Source of the DNA: Erysipelotrichaceae bacterium
GTDB lineage: Bacteria > Bacillota_I > Bacilli_A > Erysipelotrichales > Erysipelotrichaceae
Assembly: GCA_030533035.1 (NCBI GenBank)
Contig: JAUNJW010000054.1
Coordinates: 1 to 10,401, forward strand
Reading direction: 5' to 3'
DNA length: 10,401 bases
Shown: piece after piece, positions 1 to 6,300 of the stretch
Numbering within the stretch: position 1 is the stretch's first letter
Layout: each line of letters starts with the position of its first letter
Notes under the pieces: model-generated
Databases searched by the model: none
What the model was told of the DNA's origin: nothing
What the model saw: only the letters and a program-made list of their open reading frames with translations
Position numbers and translations under genes: made by a program

Positions 1-46
1 TTGCCGTTAAGAAACAGATATCTTCCGCACATGCCAATATACTAGC

Positions 47-334
47 ATGCAGGATGGAAAAAACAAAAGAATCGATTATAATGTTGGCATGTCACCGAAA
101 GAGGAAAAATCACTGACAAACCGCAGAAAAGCACGCTATTTCATGACTGTCATGGCCGTATACATGGCAGTGTATTTCGTGCTGTATCTGATCCTGTCGC
201 TGATCCACGCCATGATTTACCTGAATCCGTACCTGCGCATGGCCGTGCTGCTGGTCTGGTTCATCGCGGCCGCATATATTACGGAACGCATCATGAAACT
301 GGAGGCAATCACTTCCTTCATCGAGATTCCCTGA
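47..334 (+). CDS. Small two-helix membrane protein, unknown function
   Basis: This is a 95-residue protein that I do not recognise. The N-terminal 32 residues are charged and basic (KNKR, then NRRKAR near residues 25-30). Two hydrophobic segments follow, at about residues 33-58 and 64-83, separated by a short loop containing NPYLR. By the positive-inside rule the N-terminus is likely cytoplasmic, giving a helical hairpin with both ends inside. The reading frame is open from about position 11. ATG at 47 is the longest start, but it has no visible Shine-Dalgarno sequence. ATG at 89 (protein beginning MSPKEEK) is an equally plausible start and lies six bases after a perfect TATAAT. A good terminator overlaps the stop codon, so the gene looks monocistronic at its 3' end. 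Its expression is supported by that terminator and by the coherent membrane topology, not by homology. Confidence 0.65.
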   Translation: MQDGKNKRIDYNVGMSPKEEKSLTNRRKARYFMTVMAVYMAVYFVLYLILSLIHAMIYLNPYLRMAVLLVWFIAAAYITERIMKLEAITSFIEIP

Positions 335-355
335 AACTGCTCCGGCAGTTTTTTT
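334..355 (+). terminator. Intrinsic terminator after the small membrane protein gene
   Basis: AAACTGC (334-340) pairs perfectly with GCAGTTT (345-351) around a TCCG tetraloop, and the T-tract continues to 355. The left arm begins at the last base of the stop codon of the upstream gene. Confidence 0.85.
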
Positions 356-439
356 CTTCGGACAGAACGCCCAAACAGGCTGAAAACCGCAGAAAATTTG
401 CTTTTTTTGATGAAATCATGCTGTAAACGCTTCAAAAAT

Positions 440-468
440 TTGGCTTTTTTCCGGATTGTTGCTATAAT
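440..468 (+). promoter_or_regulatory. Extended -10 promoter for the SH3-like/3D-like protein gene
   Basis: The -35 candidate is TTGGCT (440-445). After a 17-bp spacer comes a perfect TATAAT (463-468), preceded by TG at 460-461 (extended -10). The predicted transcript start is near 475, giving a leader of about 43 nt to the ATG at 518. A dyad, CGGATT (452-457) and AATCCG (466-471), overlaps the -10 and could be an operator. Confidence 0.8.
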
Positions 469-517
469 CCGATTGCAATGATCACGTCGGTCGTTGATTT
501 TAAGTGACGGTATATTT

Positions 518-1549
518 ATGACATTAACACTCGGATACAGAAGAAATACTGAAAACACAAAGAATCTTCACGGGGTCGCTCTGCCGGCGCTTCTTATGAG
601 CGGAGCACTGGCGTATTCCGCTATTCTCGGCGGCCTGGTCAATTACTCGGCTGCCCGTGACCTGACTGTCAGCGCGTTTGAGCTTTCGCATACTGCCGAG
701 CAGGAAGCTGCCTGGGCTGTGCCGGCTGAGGCAAAGGCTGATACAGCGACAATTCTGGACGCGCGCTTCCCGCGTGTGTACCTGAATGAGGATGCCCAGA
801 TCCTGGGCTCCGACCAGATGCTGGCAGCTGCCATCGGCGAAGCCGGCAAGAGGGAAATGGTCTACATGATGGGAAAGGGAGAAGAATTCTCCATGGTCCT
901 GCTGGAAAACGGTACGGAAGGATACATCCGTACAAGTTCCCTGAGCGGATCCCTGGCTGAGATCTTCGATGCCTGCAATCAGACAAAATGGATCGCAAAT
1001 GATTCAGCCGCGATTCTGGCGGCACCTGCCGCGGACGCAGCAGTCGCTGCCGAAGCGCTCTACAATGAAGAAGTCACAATCACCGGTACCAATGATCTGC
1101 AGTACTGGCAGGTCAGATACGGTGATGTATACGGCTATATCGACCATGACGCGCTCATGGATGAGATGTATGTCGAACCTGAACCTGAGCCCGAACCTGT
1201 GATTCAGGCGCCCGCCTACACAGCACCGCAGGCCAATCCGGCATGGAACGGCCAGCCGCTGACACGCAGCGCCGGCGTCATCTACGGTCCCAGCGGCAAG
1301 GAAACCTATTACAACCTGAATATGTCCGGTGTCATCGCTCTCATGCAGGCGGCCGGATACAATTACAACTACTGGGTCAGATCTGACGGCGTCAAGATGT
1401 ACGGCGACTATGTCATGGTTGCCTGCGGATTCCAGGTCAGACCAAGAGGGACGATCGTTGAATCAAGCCTCGGCACAGCCATCTGTGCCGATACAGGTAC
1501 GTTCAGCTATACGGACCCGTATCAGATTGACATCGCGGTAGACTGGTAA
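518..1549 (+). CDS. Membrane-anchored/secreted protein with SH3-like segments and C-terminal 3D/RlpA-like domain
   Basis: The 343-residue protein has a short basic N-terminus and a hydrophobic segment at about residues 19-41 (uncleaved signal anchor or signal peptide). An extracytoplasmic part with two SH3-like beta-rich stretches follows (about 80-145 and 157-218; the second has YWQVRYGDVYGYI). Next is an EPEPEPEP linker (220-227) and a C-terminal domain from about 255 to 343. That domain contains YWVRSDGVKMYGDYVMVA, then CADTGTF and a terminal QIDIAVDW. The spaced aspartates (D297, D325, D338) and the pattern 'R-x-R-G-T-x-V-x-x-S-L-G-x-A-x-x-A-D-T-G' resemble the 3D/RlpA double-psi beta-barrel family, some members of which are lytic transglycosylases. 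Peptidoglycan binding or hydrolysis is therefore inferred, not shown. ATG at 518 is chosen. An in-frame TTG at 494 would add eight residues but lies only about 19 nt from the predicted transcript start. Neither start has a strong ribosome binding site. The gene is monocistronic, with its own promoter and terminator. Confidence 0.82.
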   Translation: MTLTLGYRRNTENTKNLHGVALPALLMSGALAYSAILGGLVNYSAARDLTVSAFELSHTAEQEAAWAVPAEAKADTATILDARFPRVYLNEDAQILGSDQMLAAAIGEAGKREMVYMMGKGEEFSMVLLENGTEGYIRTSSLSGSLAEIFDACNQTKWIANDSAAILAAPAADAAVAAEALYNEEVTITGTNDLQYWQVRYGDVYGYIDHDALMDEMYVEPEPEPEPVIQAPAYTAPQANPAWNGQPLTRSAGVIYGPSGKETYYNLNMSGVIALMQAAGYNYNYWVRSDGVKMYGDYVMVACGFQVRPRGTIVESSLGTAICADTGTFSYTDPYQIDIAVDW

Positions 1550-1559
1550 GCACAGCACG

Positions 1560-1588
1560 GAAGGCATCTAAGGATGTCTTCTTTTTTT
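1560..1588 (+). terminator. Intrinsic terminator after the SH3-like/3D-like protein gene
   Basis: GAAGGCATC (1560-1568) pairs with GATGTCTTC (1573-1581) with one G-U pair around a four-base loop. Seven T follow (1582-1588). Confidence 0.9.
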
Positions 1589-1627
1589 GTGAAAGTGACT
1601 CTTTTTTAAAACCGTTCTGCAAAGTCA

Positions 1628-1658
1628 TTGTGTCCGCCCGGAATTATGATGTTAAAAT
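1628..1658 (+). promoter_or_regulatory. Probable promoter for the DUF624/transporter cluster
   Basis: TAAAAT (1653-1658) is preceded by TG at 1650-1651 (extended -10). The best -35 is only TTGTGT (1628-1633), with a long 19-bp spacer, so recognition would rest mainly on the extended -10. Transcription would start near 1665, about 35 nt upstream of the start codon at 1700. The site sits just downstream of the preceding terminator, as expected for a new unit. Confidence 0.5.
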
Positions 1659-1699
1659 AAAGACAGTAATTTTCACAAAACTATCATAAAGGATAAACA

Positions 1700-2353
1700 A
1701 TGGGCACATTTACATCAGCTGACGGAAACGACAGCCCGATTCTCGCGGCTGGAGAAATGATTTTTAATTTCATGGTACTGAATGTGCTGTGGGTTCTCTG
1801 CTCGCTGCCGGTAGTGACCATCGGCGCCAGCACGTCGGCAATGAATTACACCCTCATCAAACTCAGAAATGATGAAGGCGACAGTGTGGTCCGGATGTTC
1901 TTCCGTTCGCTCGGACAGAATGTGCGCCAGGGAACAATCCTTTCGACAGGAATGGCGGCGATTCTGATTGTTCTGGCGGCTTTCTTCATCCAGGCCATCG
2001 GAAATGCCAATGCCGGACATGCGGTCTATGTGGTGATTTCGGTCATCGTGCTTCTGCTGATCTTTGTCTGGCTGCTGCTGTTCATATATATCTTCATGGT
2101 CCTTGCCCGCTTTGACAATCCGATCGGCAGGACCGTGACCAATGCGGTTTATCTGATCTGCCTGGAACCGTTCCGGGCGGCCAAGGTATTCTTCATCGCC
2201 GTAATGATGCTGCTGTTTATTCCGCTTTTCCTTTTTATGTATTTCCCGTTCGGCTTCCCGATGGTGATCTTCTTCGGGATTCCGGTGACCGGATGGCTTC
2301 TTTCCAAAGAGTTCAACGAGCTTTTTGCAAGATTCATCGAAACACCGCAGTAA
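1700..2353 (+). CDS. DUF624 (YesL-like) membrane protein
   Basis: The 217-residue integral membrane protein has about five hydrophobic segments: roughly 16-36, 80-101, 108-135, 163-181 and 183-200. The family signature is clear near the end of the first helix, where LCSLPVVTIGASTSAMNY (about 33-50) matches the conserved 'SLPVVTIGAS' stretch of DUF624/YesL proteins. YesL-type proteins are typically encoded beside LplA/LplB/YtcP-type carbohydrate importers. Their molecular role is not established; an accessory or assembly role at the transporter is inferred from neighbourhood. Translation starts at ATG 1700 behind AAAGGA (1688-1693) at good spacing. No terminator lies between this gene and the substrate-binding protein gene 189 bp downstream, so read-through into the transport genes is likely. 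Confidence 0.9.
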   Translation: MGTFTSADGNDSPILAAGEMIFNFMVLNVLWVLCSLPVVTIGASTSAMNYTLIKLRNDEGDSVVRMFFRSLGQNVRQGTILSTGMAAILIVLAAFFIQAIGNANAGHAVYVVISVIVLLLIFVWLLLFIYIFMVLARFDNPIGRTVTNAVYLICLEPFRAAKVFFIAVMMLLFIPLFLFMYFPFGFPMVIFFGIPVTGWLLSKEFNELFARFIETPQ

Positions 2354-2403
2354 CTTTGGTTTTTACAGAACGCATTCAGACATGTCTTTGGCAATGGGTT
2401 ATT

Positions 2404-2490
2404 TCCGGAATGATTCATGATGAAAGGACACGTGCGTGCTGGGAAACAGGTCCATGAAAACGGACCGTCAATATCATTTATCATTCCGGA
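2404..2490 (+). repeat. Dyad-rich, potentially structured leader before the substrate-binding protein gene
   Basis: A perfect 11-bp inverted repeat, TCCGGAATGAT (2404-2414) and ATCATTCCGGA (2480-2490), encloses 65 bases. Nested inside it, ATGA/TCAT (2417-2420 with 2474-2477) and TGA/TCA (2421-2423 with 2468-2470) can extend the helix across a small internal loop and a three-base bulge. A hairpin, GGTCC (2449-2453) with GGACC (2462-2466), lies within. A further small hairpin, GTGCA/TGCAC (2498-2502 with 2513-2517), sits just before the ribosome binding site. No T-tract follows, so it is not an intrinsic terminator. It could be a structured 5' leader or a spaced operator. I do not recognise it as a known riboswitch class, and I see no convincing separate promoter in 2354-2403. 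Confidence 0.55.
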
Positions 2491-2525
2491 CGCCTTTGTG
2501 CAGGGCGGTTCATGCACGGAAAAAT

Positions 2526-2532
2526 GGAGGAG
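2526..2532 (+). promoter_or_regulatory. Ribosome binding site deciding the substrate-binding protein start
   Basis: GGAGGAG lies 10 bases before ATG 2543 and is the strongest Shine-Dalgarno match in this region. It supports the internal start over the upstream in-frame ATG at 2417. Confidence 0.85.
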
Positions 2533-2542
2533 AAATCTAAAC

Positions 2543-4216
2543 ATGAAGAAAAACATTCTCAAGTTCGCCTCAGCTGCGCTTGCGGCAGCGATGGTGCTGG
2601 CAGGCTGCAGCGGCGGAGGCGGCAGCACACCTTCCGGCGGAGGCGGAGGCGGCGGAAGCGCTGCTGACATCCCGAAGAGCGACGTCGTCAAGGGCGAAAC
2701 AAACGGCCAGACCTACCCGATCTCTGAAGAAAAAATCAGTCTGACCTACTGGCTGCCCCAGGAAAATTCCATGGGAAACATCGCTGACTGGAACGACAAT
2801 GAATTCTTCCAGTGGCTGGAAGAAAAGACCAACATTCATATTGACTTCGAAGTTCCGACAACCGGCAACGAAGCCCAGGCATTCAAGAACCTCTTCTCTG
2901 TAGACCAGAAGGAAATGCCGGATATTCTCTATACACAGCCGGCAACACAGAACTACCGTGACGGTATGGATGCGGCGATTGAAGACGGCTACTTCGTCGA
3001 CCTCATGCAGTATCTTGACCTGATGCCGAACTATGTCAGCTGGCTCAACAGCATTCCCACAGCCAAGAAGGACGTCATCACCGACTCCGGCAAGATGTAC
3101 GGCTTCTGGAGCTTCTGGGACAATATCGAAGAAGGCTACGCAGACCAGGGTCTGGCAGTCCGCAAAGACTTCCTGGACAAGGTCGGCGAACCGATTCCTG
3201 AAACCTATGAAGACTGGGAAAGAGTTCTGACAAAGTTCAAGGATGAACTCGGCGTCAAGGCTCCGCTCTACACATCCAAGTACGGCATCGACTACGGTGA
3301 ATTCATGGCCGGCTACGGCATCGCTCCTTACTTCTACCAGGTAAACGGCGAAGTCAAGTTCGGTCCGATGCAGGATGAATACAAAGAGTATCTGACAATG
3401 ATGCATGACTGGTATACAAAGGGTCTGCTCGATCCTGACTTTGCCCAGAGACAGTCCACCGGCGTCACCGCTGACAGCGATGTCACATACAACGACGCAG
3501 TCGGCTTACGCGTTGACTGGGGCACACGTATGACAGACGCTTACTTCACAAAGGGCGAAATCGAAAATCCTGACTACTGGCTCGTCGCGGCACCGCAGCC
3601 GAAGAAGAGCGGCGGCGCGGATCCTGCCTGGAGAGAAGTCGGCAACAACTTCCATGACATCCAGCAGGTATGCGTCCTGATCAGCGCAAGCAGCGAGCAT
3701 ATTGAAGAAGCAATCAAGTGGGTTGACTCCTGGTATGCAAAGGATGTTTACCTCAACGCCAACTACGGCATCGATTCCGAAGAAGGCACAACATGGTATG
3801 CCGCTGAAGACGGCCACCGTGTCAGTGACTATGACTTCCGTTACAAGAACCCGGACGGACTCGATTCCCTGACAGTCGCTGCCAAGTACTGGGCAAAGAA
3901 CCCGCCGATCCGCGTTGAAGCAATGCAGATTGAGCAGATGCCTGCTGACCGTGCAGAATCCTATGCTGTCTGGTCCAAGTATCCGGCAACAAATTACATC
4001 CCTGTCACTGTGACAATGACATCCGATGAAAACTCCGAATATGCTCAGTACTATACAGATATTGAGACATTCGTCCAGGAAAACAACGTCAAGTTCATCA
4101 ACGGTGAAAGATCACTCGACGAATACGATGCATACCGCGATACTCTGAAGTCCATGGGCATCGAAACATGTATCGAACTCCGCCAGGCAGCTCTCGACCG
4201 CTACAACAAGCGCTGA
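2543..4216 (+). CDS. Lipoprotein substrate-binding protein of a CUT1-type (LplA-like) carbohydrate ABC importer
   Basis: The 557-residue extracellular solute-binding protein captures an oligosaccharide or sugar derivative outside the membrane and delivers it to the two permeases encoded downstream; the exact substrate is unknown. The N-terminus (MKKNILKFAS, hydrophobic stretch, then LAGC at 19-22) is a type II lipoprotein signal with Cys22 as the lipidated residue. A glycine/serine tether follows at about 23-39. The mature part starts with ISLTYWLPQ and contains 'F-K-N-L-F-S-V-D...M-P-D-I-L' typical of family 1 solute-binding proteins; the length fits the larger LplA-like group. ATG 2543 is chosen because GGAGGAG (2526-2532) lies at the right distance and the signal peptide starts there. 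The frame is open further upstream (ATG at 2417), but that extension would bury the signal peptide and cross the structured leader. A 15-bp hairpin follows the gene. Confidence 0.93.
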   Translation: MKKNILKFASAALAAAMVLAGCSGGGGSTPSGGGGGGGSAADIPKSDVVKGETNGQTYPISEEKISLTYWLPQENSMGNIADWNDNEFFQWLEEKTNIHIDFEVPTTGNEAQAFKNLFSVDQKEMPDILYTQPATQNYRDGMDAAIEDGYFVDLMQYLDLMPNYVSWLNSIPTAKKDVITDSGKMYGFWSFWDNIEEGYADQGLAVRKDFLDKVGEPIPETYEDWERVLTKFKDELGVKAPLYTSKYGIDYGEFMAGYGIAPYFYQVNGEVKFGPMQDEYKEYLTMMHDWYTKGLLDPDFAQRQSTGVTADSDVTYNDAVGLRVDWGTRMTDAYFTKGEIENPDYWLVAAPQPKKSGGADPAWREVGNNFHDIQQVCVLISASSEHIEEAIKWVDSWYAKDVYLNANYGIDSEEGTTWYAAEDGHRVSDYDFRYKNPDGLDSLTVAAKYWAKNPPIRVEAMQIEQMPADRAESYAVWSKYPATNYIPVTVTMTSDENSEYAQYYTDIETFVQENNVKFINGERSLDEYDAYRDTLKSMGIETCIELRQAALDRYNKR

Positions 4217-4251
4217 TTTCTGTCATAAAACATCATTTGAACTGATTTGCA

Positions 4252-4286
4252 GGAAGAAAGCAGAATGAGGTATTCTGCTTTCTTCC
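4252..4286 (+). other. Intercistronic 15-bp hairpin without U-tract (transcript-stabilising or attenuating element)
   Basis: GGAAGAAAGCAGAAT (4252-4266) and ATTCTGCTTTCTTCC (4272-4286) form a perfect 15-bp stem with a five-base loop. The following bases (CATCCGAATG) contain no T-run, so it is not a standard intrinsic terminator. Its position just after the binding-protein gene and before the permeases fits an RNA 3'-end protection or processing element that lets the binding protein outnumber the permeases. That role is inferred. A second small perfect hairpin, GTTCAT (4301-4306) with ATGAAC (4310-4315), lies just upstream of the next ribosome binding site. Confidence 0.75.
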
Positions 4287-4336
4287 CATCCGAATGTTCT
4301 GTTCATCAAATGAACTGGCTGTGAAAGGTAGTGTTT

Positions 4337-5290
4337 ATGACAACAATGAAAAAAAGCGCAGAAGCAGGACTGAACAAAAAGACATTTGTCGAACGCCTGA
4401 AGATGGATCTGAAGAATCACTGGCAGATGTATCTGATGGCGCTTCCTGTGATCCTGTATTTCCTGCTCTTCAACTATTTGCCGATGGCCGGTATTATCAT
4501 GGGTTTCCAGAAGTACTCGGTACGAAAGGGTATTCTCGGAAGCCAGTTTATCGGTTTCGCGAACTTCACCCGGTTCTTCACCGGCCCGTATTTCTGGCGT
4601 CTGCTCAGAAATACACTGTTAATCAGTTTTTACGGTCTGATATTCTCATTCCCGCTGCCGATTATCTTCGCGCTGTGCCTGAATGAAGTAAGAAATGCAA
4701 AGTTCAAAAAGCTTGTGCAGACAATTTCATATCTTCCGTACTTCATTTCAGTCGTTGTCGTTGTCTCAATCCTGTTTGACTTCGGCAAATCCAACGGCAT
4801 CATCACCAATATTGCCCAGCACTTCGGCTGGAACGGGGGAGCGGTCATTGCCTCAAGCAAATGGTTCCGCTCGCTGTATATCGGATCCAATCTCTGGCAG
4901 CATCTGGGATATAACTCCATCATCTTCATTTCCGCCCTGGCGGCGATTGACCCGACCCTGTATGAGGCGGCGAGAATTGACGGTGCCAACAGATGGCAGC
5001 AGACTCTGCATGTCACGCTGCCCGGCATCGCGTCGACAATCGTCGTCCTGCTGATCCTGCGTCTGGGCCAGATCATGGGCGTCGGTTACGAGAAGATCAT
5101 CCTGATGTATGGTCCTTCGACGTACGAAACCGGTGACGTCATCGCATCATATACGTACCGTGTGGGTATCATTGACGGCGACTACGGCTACTCGTCGGCA
5201 GTCAACCTGTTCAATTCCATTGTGAACATGATCGTCCTGTTCACCTCGAACTGGTTCAGCCGCAAGCTCAATGATACGAGTATCTTCTGA
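4337..5290 (+). CDS. Carbohydrate ABC transporter permease, LplB-like
   Basis: The 317-residue inner-membrane permease has about six hydrophobic segments (roughly 31-55, 91-114, 129-148, 188-204, 231-248 and 288-306). It forms the translocation pore with the next gene's product. The binding-protein-dependent transport 'EAA' loop is clear at about 210-230, EAARIDGANRWQQTLHVTLP, which docks onto the ATPase. The N-terminal QMYLMALPVILYFLLFNYLPMAGI is typical of LplB-type permeases. ATG 4337 is preferred: GAAAGG (4323-4328) lies eight bases before it, whereas an in-frame GTG at 4331 would be too close to that site. The gene follows the binding-protein gene after a 120-bp gap containing a hairpin, and the second permease begins 13 bases after its stop codon. 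Confidence 0.93.
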   Translation: MTTMKKSAEAGLNKKTFVERLKMDLKNHWQMYLMALPVILYFLLFNYLPMAGIIMGFQKYSVRKGILGSQFIGFANFTRFFTGPYFWRLLRNTLLISFYGLIFSFPLPIIFALCLNEVRNAKFKKLVQTISYLPYFISVVVVVSILFDFGKSNGIITNIAQHFGWNGGAVIASSKWFRSLYIGSNLWQHLGYNSIIFISALAAIDPTLYEAARIDGANRWQQTLHVTLPGIASTIVVLLILRLGQIMGVGYEKIILMYGPSTYETGDVIASYTYRVGIIDGDYGYSSAVNLFNSIVNMIVLFTSNWFSRKLNDTSIF

Positions 5291-5303
5291 GGCGGTGTGA
5301 TCT

Positions 5304-6185
5304 ATGAATAAACGTACAACTGGTGAAAAAGTATTCGCAGTATTCAACACACTGTTCCTGATACTGCTGTGTATCATATTCATTCTTCCTGTATGGCATG
5401 TGGCAATGGGTTCCATCAGCGATCCGCTGAAAGTCTCTTCCAGCAGCGGCCTGATTCTGGCGCCGCTGGGAAAAGCGACGATGGGCGGCTATAAGCTGAT
5501 CTTCCAGAACTCGGCGATCATACGCGCTTACGGGAACACACTGATCTATGTTGTTTCCTCAACTCTGATCGGTCTGATCCTGAATATCCTGGCGGCCTAT
5601 ATCATGGCTTCAAGGGGTCTTCTGTTCAACAAACAGTTCTCAATGTTTGTTCTCTTTACAATGATATTCAACGGCGGTCTTATCCCGACCCTGGTCACGA
5701 TCAATAAACTCGGTCTCTACAACACCAGGTGGGCTGTGATCATTCCGGGCGCTCTGTCGGCGTTCAATATCATTATCATGCGCACATCATTCATGGAGAT
5801 TCCTTCGGAGATGATTGAAGCGGCGAGAATCGACGGCGCCAGCGACTTCACGATCCTGACCCGGGTCATCCTGCCGGTCTCCAAGGCAATCATTGCCGTC
5901 ATCGTTCTGTTCTACGGCGTGCAGCACTGGAATGAATGGTTCAACGCATCCATTTACCTGAAGAAGAACGAGCTGTATCCATTGCAGCTGGTATTGAGAA
6001 GCATCGTCCTGCAGTCAACCGAAAACGCGATTGTGGCCGATGCCGACGGCGCTGACGTCATGATCTTCCGGCCGCTGATCAAGTATGCGACAATCATGGT
6101 CTCCATCATCCCGATGATGATCATCTATCCGTTTGTGCAGAAATACTTTGTGTCCGGCGTCATGATCGGCGCGGTCAAGGGCTGA
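5304..6185 (+). CDS. Carbohydrate ABC transporter permease, YtcP-like (MalG-type)
   Basis: The 293-residue permease is the second membrane subunit of the importer. Hydrophobic segments lie near 12-34, 79-101, 111-131, 143-160, 194-207 and 260-278. The EAA loop is at about 172-191 (EAARIDGASDFTILTRVILP). The C-terminus QKYFVSGVMIGAVKG is the standard end of YtcP/MalG-like permeases. The start ATG 5304 follows a GAGGCGG stretch that overlaps the stop codon of the previous gene, consistent with translational coupling. No nucleotide-binding subunit follows. The cluster ends at an intrinsic-type hairpin, so a shared ATPase (MsmK/MsmX-like) encoded elsewhere is inferred. Confidence 0.93.
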   Translation: MNKRTTGEKVFAVFNTLFLILLCIIFILPVWHVAMGSISDPLKVSSSSGLILAPLGKATMGGYKLIFQNSAIIRAYGNTLIYVVSSTLIGLILNILAAYIMASRGLLFNKQFSMFVLFTMIFNGGLIPTLVTINKLGLYNTRWAVIIPGALSAFNIIIMRTSFMEIPSEMIEAARIDGASDFTILTRVILPVSKAIIAVIVLFYGVQHWNEWFNASIYLKKNELYPLQLVLRSIVLQSTENAIVADADGADVMIFRPLIKYATIMVSIIPMMIIYPFVQKYFVSGVMIGAVKG

Positions 6186-6215
6186 TCAGATATTGATCAC
6201 TGTATGAATCAAAAG

Positions 6216-6254
6216 GGGACAGGCTGCTGTGAAAGCGGCCTGTTCCTTCATTTT
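6216..6254 (+). terminator. Probable intrinsic terminator of the transporter cluster
   Basis: GGGACAGGC (6216-6224) pairs with GCCTGTTCC (6238-6246) with one G-U pair. TGCT (6225-6228) and AGCG (6234-6237) extend the stem to 13 bp around a five-base loop. The T-tract is interrupted (TTCATTTT), so efficiency may be moderate. Confidence 0.75.
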
Positions 6255-6294
6255 GTCAATTTCTTTGTCATTCATATATTTTTTGTGATATTCT
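6253..6294 (+). promoter_or_regulatory. Promoter region of valS (two overlapping candidates)
   Basis: One candidate is TTGTCA (6265-6270), an 18-bp spacer and TATTCT (6289-6294) with TG at 6286-6287 (extended -10); it would start transcription near 6301, just before the T-box Stem I. A second is TTGTCA (6253-6258), a 16-bp spacer and TATATT (6275-6280). Either would give the full T-box leader. Confidence 0.65.
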
Positions 6295-6300
6295 TTTTAG

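Noticed and set aside
390..408. Possible second terminator (GCA...TGC followed by a T-run)
   Set aside because: The stem is only about three base pairs and A/T-rich around it; the terminator at 334-355 already explains transcript ending.
217..558. Antisense frame of 113 codons across the first intergenic region
   Set aside because: It spans a terminator, a good + strand promoter and parts of two + strand genes, with no start signal of its own.
1638..2489. CCGGAAT word shared by the DUF624 promoter region and both arms of the binding-protein leader dyad
   Set aside because: A seven-base word, with similar CCGGAA words frequent inside coding regions here, is not enough to propose a common regulator site.
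2417..2542. Upstream extension of the substrate-binding protein (42 extra residues)
   Set aside because: It would bury the lipoprotein signal peptide. The strong GGAGGAG site and LAGC lipobox fix the start at 2543.
2149..2691. Antisense frame with a poly-proline stretch
   Set aside because: The prolines are the complement of the glycine-rich lipoprotein tether. The frame spans two real genes and the leader between them.
2570..3406. Antisense open frame (about 278 codons) opposite the substrate-binding protein gene
   Set aside because: It is a shadow of a well-supported gene, with no start signals or recognisable domain.
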